A program made the position numbers and the translations under genes. Of a stretch of 7,769 nucleotides of DNA, positions 1 through 5,872 are shown in pieces; position 1 is the first letter of the stretch; each line of letters opens with the position of its first letter. The DNA is from Lachnospiraceae bacterium (GTDB taxonomy: Bacteria; Bacillota; Clostridia; Lachnospirales; Lachnospiraceae), in assembly GCA_017437205.1 (NCBI GenBank), contig JAFSBP010000111.1, positions 1-7,769 of the forward strand. The letters run 5' to 3'. The notes below the pieces were generated by a model, which had not been told where the DNA came from, did not search any database, and was given only the letters and a program-made list of their open reading frames with translations.

Positions 1-1042
1 GGATATCGATCAGGTGATTGCATTGGTACCCGGTCAAGTGAAGATGAACCTTCACGCCAGCTATGCCATCTTTGACGAGGAGAACGGCGGCTGGGTGGAC
101 CGTGATAAGCTGGAGCCGAAGCATTTTAAGAAATGGGTAGATTACTGCAAGGAGAGAGGTTTGGGCTGTGATTTCAACCCTACATTTTTCTCTCATCCCA
201 AGTGCGATCCGCTGACTCTTTCCTCACCCAACGAGGAGACGAGAAAGTTCTGGGTGGAGCACGGGAAGGCATGTGTCCGCATTTCTCAGTATCTGGCAGA
301 TGAACTGGGACAGCCCTGTGTCATGAATATTTGGGCGGGCGACGGCTTTAAGGACATTCCGGCTGACCGTCTGGGACCGAGACTTCGCTATAAGCAGTCC
401 TTCGATGAGATTTTGTCAGAGCCGTTTGACAAGGAAAAAGTTTTCCCCTGTGCAGAGAGTAAGGTCTTCGGTATCGGTGTAGAGAGCTATACGGTTGGTT
501 CTGCGGAGTGGTGCTTGAAGTATGCGGATAGCCGCGAGGACTGTATCTGTCTGATGGACAATGGTCATTATCATCCCACAGAGGTGGTTTCGGACAAAAT
601 ATCCGCAGTGCTGACCTATGATAAAAAAATGGCTCTCCATGTGACCCGAGGTGTTCGTTGGGATTCAGATCATGTAGTGCTGTTCGATGATGAAACAAAG
701 GAAATCTGCAAAGAAATCGTGCGTTGTGATGGCCTTGATAAGGTGTTTATCGCACTGGATTATTTTGATGCGTCAATCAATCGCGTGTCTGCATGGGTGA
801 CGGGTTTCAGAAATCTTCAAAAATGTCTGCTGTTTGCGCTTCTTCAGCCTAATGCAGAGCTGACCAAACTCCAGAATGAGGGCAACTGGACGAAGCTGAT
901 GGTGCTGCAGGAGGAATTAAAGACCATGCCGTTTGGCGAGATCTGGGAAGAATACTGCAAGGTTTGCGGTAAGCCCTCCGATGGAGAGTGGTTCCCTGTG
1001 ATCGAAAAGTATGAGGCAGAGGTACAGAAGAAAAGAGGATAG
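1..1042 (+). CDS. rhaA: L-rhamnose isomerase, 5'-truncated by window edge
   Basis: Cytoplasmic metal-dependent isomerase converting L-rhamnose to L-rhamnulose, the first step of phosphorylative rhamnose catabolism. The reading frame is open from base 2 (D-I-D-Q-V-I-A-L-V-P-G) to a TAG at 1040-1042. Recalled alignment with E. coli RhaA (419 residues) suggests about 75-80 N-terminal residues lie upstream, so the GTG at 14 is an internal codon and not the start. Family signatures are intact: NLHASY near base 46, DFNPTFFSHP near 170, and GIGVESYTVGS with the metal-ligand Glu at 482. Next come MDNGHYHPTE (Asp at 557, His at 566), LHV (His at 638), RWDSDH (Asp at 662 and 668) and LDYFDASINR (Asp at 758). 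These match the residues known to bind the structural and catalytic metals in E. coli RhaA. The gene is followed after 6 bases by a class II aldolase, which supports a rhamnose operon. Identification is very secure; the true start is not visible. Confidence 0.96.
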   Translation, partial: DIDQVIALVPGQVKMNLHASYAIFDEENGGWVDRDKLEPKHFKKWVDYCKERGLGCDFNPTFFSHPKCDPLTLSSPNEETRKFWVEHGKACVRISQYLADELGQPCVMNIWAGDGFKDIPADRLGPRLRYKQSFDEILSEPFDKEKVFPCAESKVFGIGVESYTVGSAEWCLKYADSREDCICLMDNGHYHPTEVVSDKISAVLTYDKKMALHVTRGVRWDSDHVVLFDDETKEICKEIVRCDGLDKVFIALDYFDASINRVSAWVTGFRNLQKCLLFALLQPNAELTKLQNEGNWTKLMVLQEELKTMPFGEIWEEYCKVCGKPSDGEWFPVIEKYEAEVQKKRG

Positions 1043-1048
1043 ACGAAA

Positions 1049-2155
1049 ATGGCCAATGTAAATTATGAAGTGCAGCTTAAAGCGCTTGCTGCAATGTCAA
1101 ATAGATACGGTGCGGACTCGGAATATGTTCTTGCCGGAGGCGGAAACACGTCTTTCAAGAGTACTGACCGCCTTTGGGTAAAGGGATCGGGAACTGCACT
1201 GGCGACCATAAAGCCGGAAGATTTTGTCGTTCTGGAGCGTGCGCTGTTGGATAAGATGTGGACAAAGGCATATCCGGAGAGCGAGGCAGAGAGAGAATCC
1301 GCGGTGCTTGCCGATATGATGGCAGCCCGTGTAGAGGGAGAGACAAGACGTCCCTCCGTGGAAACATTGCTTCACAATCTGTTCCCTCAACAGTTTATTT
1401 TACATGTACATCCGGCAATCGTGAACGGTCTGACCTGTTCCGCAGAGGGTGAGGCAGCAATGGCGCGTCTGTTCCCGGAGGCAGTCTGGGTGCCTGCATG
1501 TAAGCCCGGATATATTCTGGCGATTGACTGTAAGCAGAGGATGGATGTATATAAAGCGGAGACCGGGAAGGATTGTACCCTGCTTTTTCTGGAAAACCAT
1601 GGTATTTTCTTTGCCGGGGACAGTGTTGAAGAACTGGACGTACTTGCAGCACAGGTGATGAATACACTGAAAAGTACGGTGAAGCGACATCCTATGATAG
1701 ACGAAATCGAATATGACCGTGAAAAAGTAGTGAAGATTGCAGCTGAACTTTCTGTTTTGTATGGAAACGGTGCAGCAGTGAAATTTACAGTGAATCCGGA
1801 GATTTTGGCCTATGATCCGGCAACGAAGAGTTTATCCCCCGACCATATCGTTTATGCGAAGGCGAAACAGCTTGCATTGACAGAAGAGGCAAATATAAAG
1901 GGTGCATTTGATGCATTTGAGGTGGAAAACGGCTATAAGCCGAAGATTGTCTTTGTCAAAGATATGGGGATGTTTGCCTGCGGAATGACAGCAAAGGAGG
2001 CGGAAACTGCACTTGTAGTGATGCAGGATGCAATTAAGGTGGTTGCTTATGCGGAGTCTTTTGGCGGTGTTTCACCGATGCCTGAATTTTTGATTGATTT
2101 CATTGTCAATTGGGAAGTGGAGAGTTATCGATCAAAGGTGAGTCTTTCAAAATGA
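1049..2155 (+). CDS. Class II aldolase, probable rhamnulose-1-phosphate aldolase (RhaEW-type aldolase domain without dehydrogenase domain)
   Basis: A 368-residue protein of the class II aldolase/adducin family, expected to use zinc to cleave L-rhamnulose-1-phosphate into dihydroxyacetone phosphate and L-lactaldehyde in the cytoplasm. Seen in the sequence: the phosphate-binding loop GGGNTSFK (residues 30-37) and VKGSG (44-48), RPSVETLLH with the likely catalytic Glu105, the zinc ligands His119 and His121 (LHVHP), and the third ligand His184 (ENHG). It is longer than E. coli RhaD (274 residues). The extra part (about 200-365, with LSPDHIVYAK and GMFACGMTAKEAE) resembles the linker region of bifunctional RhaEW/YuxG proteins, but the C-terminal short-chain dehydrogenase domain is absent. 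The ATG at 1049 has an AGAGGA ribosome binding site at 1034-1039, overlapping the end of rhaA, so translation is probably coupled. The rhamnose role is inferred from rhaA next door; another sugar phosphate is possible. Confidence 0.85.
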   Translation: MANVNYEVQLKALAAMSNRYGADSEYVLAGGGNTSFKSTDRLWVKGSGTALATIKPEDFVVLERALLDKMWTKAYPESEAERESAVLADMMAARVEGETRRPSVETLLHNLFPQQFILHVHPAIVNGLTCSAEGEAAMARLFPEAVWVPACKPGYILAIDCKQRMDVYKAETGKDCTLLFLENHGIFFAGDSVEELDVLAAQVMNTLKSTVKRHPMIDEIEYDREKVVKIAAELSVLYGNGAAVKFTVNPEILAYDPATKSLSPDHIVYAKAKQLALTEEANIKGAFDAFEVENGYKPKIVFVKDMGMFACGMTAKEAETALVVMQDAIKVVAYAESFGGVSPMPEFLIDFIVNWEVESYRSKVSLSK

Positions 2156-2180
2156 AATTTATCAGATAAAAATAAAGCGA

Positions 2181-2202
2181 CGGCAGGGATTTTTCCCTGC
2201 CG
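2181..2202. terminator. Hairpin between convergent genes
   Basis: An 8-bp perfect stem, CGGCAGGG (2181-2188) with CCCTGCCG (2195-2202), closes a 6-base loop (ATTTTT). It lies between the stop codons of the plus-strand aldolase and the minus-strand YhcH-family gene. Read on the minus strand, the stem is followed by a T-rich tail (TCGCTTTATTTTATC), so it should terminate the minus-strand gene. On the plus strand the following bases are not T-rich, so termination of the rhamnose unit here is less certain. Confidence 0.72.
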
Positions 2203-2212
2203 CTTGCCGTTA

Positions 2213-2671
2213 TCAAACTCTGATTTTAAATACGATCTTTCTTACTTCCTGAGGATCACCTACAGCAATCTGGGGACGATGCAGGTCTTCCGGGTAGAGA
2301 ACCGCCATCGTGCCGGCGCTCAATACCAACGGGCTGATGAAAGCATTATCATCTGTTTGATAAAGGAGGCAATCCTTTTCCTCATTGTGGCTGGTAACGG
2401 TAAAGCCGTCCTCAACAATTGCGGTATCAATGCGCTCGAGACCGGAAATGATGTACTGAATATCAATGTATTTCTTGTGGGATTCCCACTTGGTCTGCTC
2501 AAAGGGCTTGGAATCGTAGCACTGAACGATATGATACATCTGATCAGAATCTACAGTTTTTCCGATGGGATCATTTTCAACGGCGCCGTCGGCGATCATC
2601 TGAAGAGCAGCGGTCAGGCGTGCGTCCATGTTTAAGTAGTTTGCAATATCTTTTTTGTGAAGTACAATCAT
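2213..2671 (-). CDS. YhcH/YjgK/YiaL family protein (DUF386, cupin-like)
   Basis: A 152-residue cytoplasmic protein of the YhcH/YjgK/YiaL family, related to EbgC. These are small beta-barrel, metal-binding proteins often encoded with sugar or sialic-acid catabolism genes; the biochemical role is poorly defined, with anomerase or sugar-processing activity proposed. Visible signatures are WESHKKYIDIQY (Glu63, His65, Asp70, Gln72), ISGLERID (76-82) and LYPEDLHRPQI, with His131 followed by Pro133, the usual metal-site segment. The C-terminus VRKIVFKIRV fits the closing strand of the family. An in-frame ATG farther upstream (2746) would add 25 residues. I chose the ATG at 2669-2671 because it begins the conserved MIVLHKKDI segment and has an AAAGGAAG ribosome binding site just upstream, and because a promoter sits inside the longer version. 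It is convergent with the rhamnose unit and divergent from the esterase operon. A link to rhamnose use is plausible from position only. Confidence 0.9.
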   Translation of the reverse strand: MIVLHKKDIANYLNMDARLTAALQMIADGAVENDPIGKTVDSDQMYHIVQCYDSKPFEQTKWESHKKYIDIQYIISGLERIDTAIVEDGFTVTSHNEEKDCLLYQTDDNAFISPLVLSAGTMAVLYPEDLHRPQIAVGDPQEVRKIVFKIRV

Positions 2672-2702
2672 TTTTTTATCTTCCTTTCGCGTTTTGGTTA
2701 TA

Positions 2703-2715
2703 CCTGCAAAGCAGG
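2703..2715. repeat. Perfect short inverted repeat in the YhcH-gene leader
   Basis: CCTGC-AAA-GCAGG is a perfect 5-bp inverted repeat with a 3-base centre. It falls just downstream of the predicted transcription start of the minus-strand YhcH-family gene and upstream of its ribosome binding site. That position would suit either a small operator or a leader hairpin. A short palindrome like this can occur by chance, and no regulator gene is visible in the window. Confidence 0.35.
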
Positions 2716-2734
2716 AACATGAGTTGTCAAATAA

Positions 2735-2763
2735 ATTATAGTTCAAAAATCAGAGAAATTCAA
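2735..2763 (-). promoter_or_regulatory. Sigma-A-type promoter for the YhcH-family gene
   Basis: On the minus strand, TTGAAT (2763-2758) is followed after a 17-base spacer by a perfect TATAAT (2740-2735). Transcription would start near 2728, leaving a leader of about 55 bases before the ATG at 2671. A second TTGACA-like hexamer (2730-2725) overlaps the start region but has no -10 at normal spacing; the nearest, TATAAC, is 22 bases away. Confidence 0.65.
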
Positions 2764-2796
2764 TAGAAAAATACAGCTAAGAGCATTTTTATGGGG

Positions 2797-2825
2797 TTGC
2801 CATTTAGAAAAAGGTGTGCTATACT
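2797..2825 (+). promoter_or_regulatory. Sigma-A-type promoter for the esterase/ATP-grasp operon
   Basis: TTGCCA (2797-2802) and TATACT (2820-2825) are separated by exactly 17 bases, and a TG one base before the -10 gives an extended -10 element (TGCTATACT). The predicted start near 2832 leaves a leader of about 25 bases before the ATG at 2857. It lies back to back with the minus-strand promoter at 2735-2763. Confidence 0.75.
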
Positions 2826-2856
2826 ACGCGAAGCATTTGGAAAACTGGAGGCATTC

Positions 2857-3621
2857 ATGATTAAAATCTGGCAGATCATGATTCCGGCACTTACCGGAAG
2901 GGAGAAGCGCAGAGCATATCTTTATCTCCCGAAATCATATCGAAGAAATCCGGAGAAGCGTTACCCGGTATTATATATGTTTGATGGGCACAATGTGTTT
3001 TTTGACGATCACGCCACCTACGGAAAGTCATGGGGGATGAAGGATTATCTTGATCGGGTAAACGCGGAGGTGATCGTGGCGGCGATTGAGTGCAATCACA
3101 GTCCGGATCACGGGAGACTTAAGGAGTATTCACCTTTTACGTTCACAGATAGGCATTTTGGGACGATCACCGGAAAAGGCGAGAAGACCATGGATTGGAT
3201 CGAGAGGTATTTTAAACCGATGATCGACAGCAGATATCGAACCTTGAGTGACCGGGAGCATACGTGGATTGCGGGAAGCTCTATGGGCGGTCTTATGAGC
3301 TTATATGCGGTGCTTGAGTATAATCATGTGTTTGGACGGGCGGCAGCATTGTCTCCGTCGATTTGGACAGACCCGGAGAAAGTTTCTGAGATGATAAAAA
3401 AGGCAGAAATTGATCCCAATACAGTGCTTTATTTGGATTACGGTTCAGAGGAGCTTAGAAATCATGAGGGAATGAAGGTCGGTTTTGCGAAAACTACAGC
3501 GCTACTTGTGGAAAAAGGACTGATGGTGGAGAGTCGCATCGTTCCAGGCGGAAGACATTGTGAGGCCAGCTGGGAGAGACAGATTCCCTTTTTTATGCAG
3601 ACACTCCAATATACGGAGTAG
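2857..3621 (+). CDS. Alpha/beta-hydrolase-fold putative esterase (PF00756-like), first gene of operon
   Basis: A 254-residue protein of the putative esterase (esterase D/YieL-like) family. It probably hydrolyses an ester, and no signal peptide or membrane segment is seen, so it should be cytoplasmic. Family features in order are YLYLPKSY near the N-terminus, YPVLYMFDGHNVF (strand and oxyanion region), and the nucleophile elbow GSSMGG with Ser142. LYLDYGSEE (189-199) carries the likely acid residue (Asp194 or Glu198), and GGRHCEASW contains the catalytic His234. The frame is open from an ATG at 2791. I prefer the ATG at 2857 because GGAGG (2847-2851) lies 5 bases before it and the promoter at 2797-2825 falls inside the longer version. 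It starts a probable operon with a second hydrolase 29 bases downstream and an ATP-grasp enzyme. The substrate is unknown; acetyl-sugar, feruloyl or siderophore-type esters are all possible for this family. Confidence 0.87.
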   Translation: MIKIWQIMIPALTGREKRRAYLYLPKSYRRNPEKRYPVLYMFDGHNVFFDDHATYGKSWGMKDYLDRVNAEVIVAAIECNHSPDHGRLKEYSPFTFTDRHFGTITGKGEKTMDWIERYFKPMIDSRYRTLSDREHTWIAGSSMGGLMSLYAVLEYNHVFGRAAALSPSIWTDPEKVSEMIKKAEIDPNTVLYLDYGSEELRNHEGMKVGFAKTTALLVEKGLMVESRIVPGGRHCEASWERQIPFFMQTLQYTE

Positions 3622-3650
3622 TGACAAAAGAAGACAAATTGAGGTAAAAT

Positions 3651-4403
3651 ATGGAAACACAATATTTTAAATGGTACAGTCCGGCGCTTGGTCGGGATAT
3701 GGAGTGTAAGTCCTACGGACATGGGGGAAGACCGGTGCTGTTCATTCCCTGTCAGGACGGTCGCTTCTTTGACTTTGAAAATTACAATATGGCGGATGTG
3801 TGGGCGCCTTGGATCGAGTCCGGGCAGGTGATGGTATTTTCCATTGACACCATTGACAAGGAAACCTGGTCCAATCAGGGCGGAGAGCCTTGGTGGAGAA
3901 TTGCCCGCTATGAGCAGTGGATCCACTATATCACCGACGAGGTGATTCCTTTTATGCGAAGCACGGTGAACGAGCGCAATGGCTGGACAGGCGAACCGGG
4001 AGTGATGGTATTTGGTGCCAGTCTGGGAGCTACCCACGCAGCAAACCTCTACTTCCGTTTCCCGTTTATATTTGATCGTCTGTTGGCGCTTAGTGGTATT
4101 TATACTGCGGAGTACGGTTTTGGCAGCTATATGGACAGTCAGGTGTATCAGAACTCTCCGGTACACTATCTGGCAAACATGCCAACAGACCATCCCTATA
4201 TAAATATGTACAATCAGAAAAAAGCGGTAATCTGCGTTGGACAGGGCGCTTGGGAGATTCCAGAGACTACCCGCCAAATGCAGTCCATTTTGGAGAGCAA
4301 AGGTATTTCTGCCCGCGTGGAATACTGGGGATATGACTGTGTGCATGACTGGCCCTGGTGGTACAAGCAGGTGCAGCATTACGTGCCGTATCTGCTGGAT
4401 TAA
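3651..4403 (+). CDS. Second alpha/beta-hydrolase-fold esterase-like protein
   Basis: A 250-residue protein, also of the alpha/beta-hydrolase esterase type but clearly different from its upstream neighbour. Visible features are VLFIPCQDGRFFDF (29-42, strand and oxyanion region), the nucleophile elbow FGASLGA with Ser124, LLALSGIY (144-151, as in PF00756 proteins), and VGQGAWEIP (196-204) with a possible acid Glu202. The C-terminal GYDCVHDWPWW places the likely catalytic His at 232. No signal peptide or membrane helix is seen, so it should be cytoplasmic. The ATG at 3651 is preceded by GAGG (3641-3644) at 6 bases, and the gene follows the first esterase after 29 bases, which argues for co-transcription. 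It is aromatic-rich (many Trp and Tyr), which could line a pocket for a sugar or aromatic acyl group; that is only inference. The exact reaction is unknown. The catalytic serine and histidine are convincing, the acid less so. Confidence 0.83.
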   Translation: METQYFKWYSPALGRDMECKSYGHGGRPVLFIPCQDGRFFDFENYNMADVWAPWIESGQVMVFSIDTIDKETWSNQGGEPWWRIARYEQWIHYITDEVIPFMRSTVNERNGWTGEPGVMVFGASLGATHAANLYFRFPFIFDRLLALSGIYTAEYGFGSYMDSQVYQNSPVHYLANMPTDHPYINMYNQKKAVICVGQGAWEIPETTRQMQSILESKGISARVEYWGYDCVHDWPWWYKQVQHYVPYLLD

Positions 4404-4480
4404 GTTAACTTTGTTATCTGATGCAAAATGCGTTAAAGATATAAATATCAAGAACTAGAAGGATAGAAAGAGAAAAGAGC

Positions 4481-5665
4481 ATGAAGAATTTTGTATTTAT
4501 TTCCCCGAATTTCCCCACAAACTATTGGCAGTTCTGCCGCCACTTGAAGGATAACGGCATGAATGTACTGGGTATCGGTGATCAGCCCTACGAGGAGCTT
4601 TCCAAGGAACTGAAGGACAGTTTAAATGAGTATTACAAGGTAGACAGCCTGGAGAATGAGGACTCTGTTTACCGTGCGGTTGCATTCTTTATTTTCAAGC
4701 ACGGCCGCATCGACTGGCTGGAGTCCAACAATGAGTACTGGCTGGAGCGCGACGCAAAGCTGCGCACCGATTTTAACATCACCAGCGGTTTCCAGACCGA
4801 GGACATGAGCCGCATCAAGTATAAGTCAAAGATGAAGCCTTATTATCGCAAGGCAGGCATTCCCGTTGCCCGCTACCACATCGTGGAGGGCTTTGACGAC
4901 TGCGTCCGCTTTATTAAGAAGGTAAAATACCCCGTGATCGTGAAGCCGGACAACGGTGTGGGCGCGACCCATACATACCGCATTGAGAACGATGAGCAGT
5001 TACAGGCTTTCCTCGCAGAGAAAGAGGACAATGTATCCTACATCATGGAGGAGTTCATCCACGCGGAGATCAATTCCTACGACGCAATCATCGACTCCAA
5101 CTGTGAGCCCATCTTTGAGACCGGAAATGTGACCCCCGTATCTCTGATGGACGTGGTAAATAATAATGAGGATTCCATTTATTACATTGTCAATGAACTG
5201 CCTGAGGATGTGCGCGAGGCAGGACGCGCGACGGTGAAAGCATTCGGCGTAAAGAACCGTTTCGTTCACTTCGAGTTCTTCCGCCTGCTGTCTGACCAGC
5301 ATCTGGGCAAGAAGGGCGATGTGGTCGCTCTCGAAGTAAATATGCGCCCCTGCGGTGGATTCTCCCCCGACATGATGAACTTCGCCAACAGCACCGACGT
5401 GTACAAGATCTGGGCGGACATGATCGCCTTCGATCACTCCACAAAGGAAGTGGGCGAGCGTGCATACTGTGCATTTGCCGGACTGCGCGACGGTAAGGAA
5501 TATGCGATGAGCCACGACGACATCATGGCGAAGTACGGCCATTGCATGAAGATGGAGGGTCGCATCCCGGATGCGCTGTCCGGAGCGATGGGCAACCGCA
5601 TGTATGTGGCGAATTTTGCGACGAAAGAGCAGATGGAAGAGTATTATAAGGATTTGCTGGCGTAA
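4481..5665 (+). CDS. ATP-grasp domain protein, putative carboxylate-amine/thiol ligase
   Basis: A 394-residue ATP-grasp enzyme, expected to activate a carboxylate as an acyl-phosphate and join it to an amine or other nucleophile in the cytoplasm. Seen: an N-terminal pre-ATP-grasp segment (1 to about 110, FVFISPNFP start), and the ATP-grasp core from about 115 with YPVIVKPDNGVGATHTY (Lys155 and glycine-rich loop). IMEEFI (188-193) is the nucleotide-contact strand, HFEFF carries Glu265, and LEVNMRPCGG has Glu285 and Asn287, the usual magnesium ligands. The tail beyond about 320 holds no domain I recognise. It is not a full biotin carboxylase or carbamoyl-phosphate synthase, since no partner domains are present. 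The gene lies 77 bases after the second hydrolase, with no terminator seen, and ends the operon. Its ribosome binding site is weak (AAAGAG, 4467-4472), but the protein start fits the family. Donor and acceptor substrates cannot be told from sequence. Confidence 0.88.
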   Translation: MKNFVFISPNFPTNYWQFCRHLKDNGMNVLGIGDQPYEELSKELKDSLNEYYKVDSLENEDSVYRAVAFFIFKHGRIDWLESNNEYWLERDAKLRTDFNITSGFQTEDMSRIKYKSKMKPYYRKAGIPVARYHIVEGFDDCVRFIKKVKYPVIVKPDNGVGATHTYRIENDEQLQAFLAEKEDNVSYIMEEFIHAEINSYDAIIDSNCEPIFETGNVTPVSLMDVVNNNEDSIYYIVNELPEDVREAGRATVKAFGVKNRFVHFEFFRLLSDQHLGKKGDVVALEVNMRPCGGFSPDMMNFANSTDVYKIWADMIAFDHSTKEVGERAYCAFAGLRDGKEYAMSHDDIMAKYGHCMKMEGRIPDALSGAMGNRMYVANFATKEQMEEYYKDLLA

Positions 5666-5677
5666 ATAAAATGCGAT

Positions 5678-5723
5678 ATGAGGTGTTTTGAAGTGTTGAC
5701 TTCGGGGCATCTCATTTTCTTTC
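5678..5723 (+). terminator. Rho-independent terminator of the esterase/ATP-grasp operon
   Basis: A long hairpin starts 12 bases after the ATP-grasp stop. ATGAGGTG (5678-5685) pairs with CATCTCAT (5708-5715), with one G-U pair. TTTT (5686-5689) can pair with GGGG (5704-5707) as four U-G wobbles, and GAAGT (5690-5694) pairs with ACTTC (5699-5703) around a GTTG loop. The stem of about 17 bp is followed by TTTCTTT, a T-rich tail. It separates this operon from dgt-dnaG. Confidence 0.82.
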
Positions 5724-5807
5724 CGACAAATTCAGCAAGAAATTTGGAAAAATGTGGATTTATCGTGCATATTTTTTAGTTTTAATGAATATATATAGTA
5801 CATGTGT

Positions 5808-5836
5808 TTGCTATTTTTGAGATTTTGTGGTACAAT
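5808..5836 (+). promoter_or_regulatory. Sigma-A-type promoter for dgt-dnaG
   Basis: TTGCTA (5808-5813) and TACAAT (5831-5836) are spaced by 17 bases, and TGG directly before the -10 gives an extended -10 element. The predicted start near 5843 leaves a leader of about 30 bases ending in a near-perfect AAAGGAGG ribosome binding site (5858-5865), 7 bases before the dgt ATG. Confidence 0.75.
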
Positions 5837-5872
5837 TAAATCACGACTACCCTCACCAAAGGAGGACATGCC

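Noticed and set aside
1076..1094. AAGCGCTT palindrome resembling the core of a catabolite-response (cre) site
   Set aside because: It lies inside the aldolase coding region, where the codons Lys-Ala-Leu explain it, and the flanks do not complete the cre consensus convincingly.
1899..1922. Tandem TGCATTTGA direct repeat
   Set aside because: It is two copies of 9 bases within the aldolase coding frame (Ala-Phe-Asp-Ala-Phe-Glu), easily explained by local protein sequence.
2204..2635. A 143-codon plus-strand open frame
   Set aside because: It is fully antisense to the YhcH-family gene, which has family motifs, a promoter and a ribosome binding site. The plus-strand frame has none of these.
4404..4445. 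Possible hairpin TATCT/AGATA after the second hydrolase
   Set aside because: The arms are only 5 bp, AT-rich and separated by 17 bases without a T-run, too weak for a terminator.
3462..4451. A 329-codon open frame on the minus strand
   Set aside because: It lies antisense to the second hydrolase and the end of the first, both of which show clear catalytic motifs. Its translation has no recognisable domain and looks like a codon-bias shadow.
5000..5710. A 236-codon minus-strand open frame under the ATP-grasp gene
   Set aside because: It is antisense to the conserved ATP-grasp core and is rich in His, Arg and Val as expected for a reverse-complement shadow. It also starts inside the terminator hairpin.
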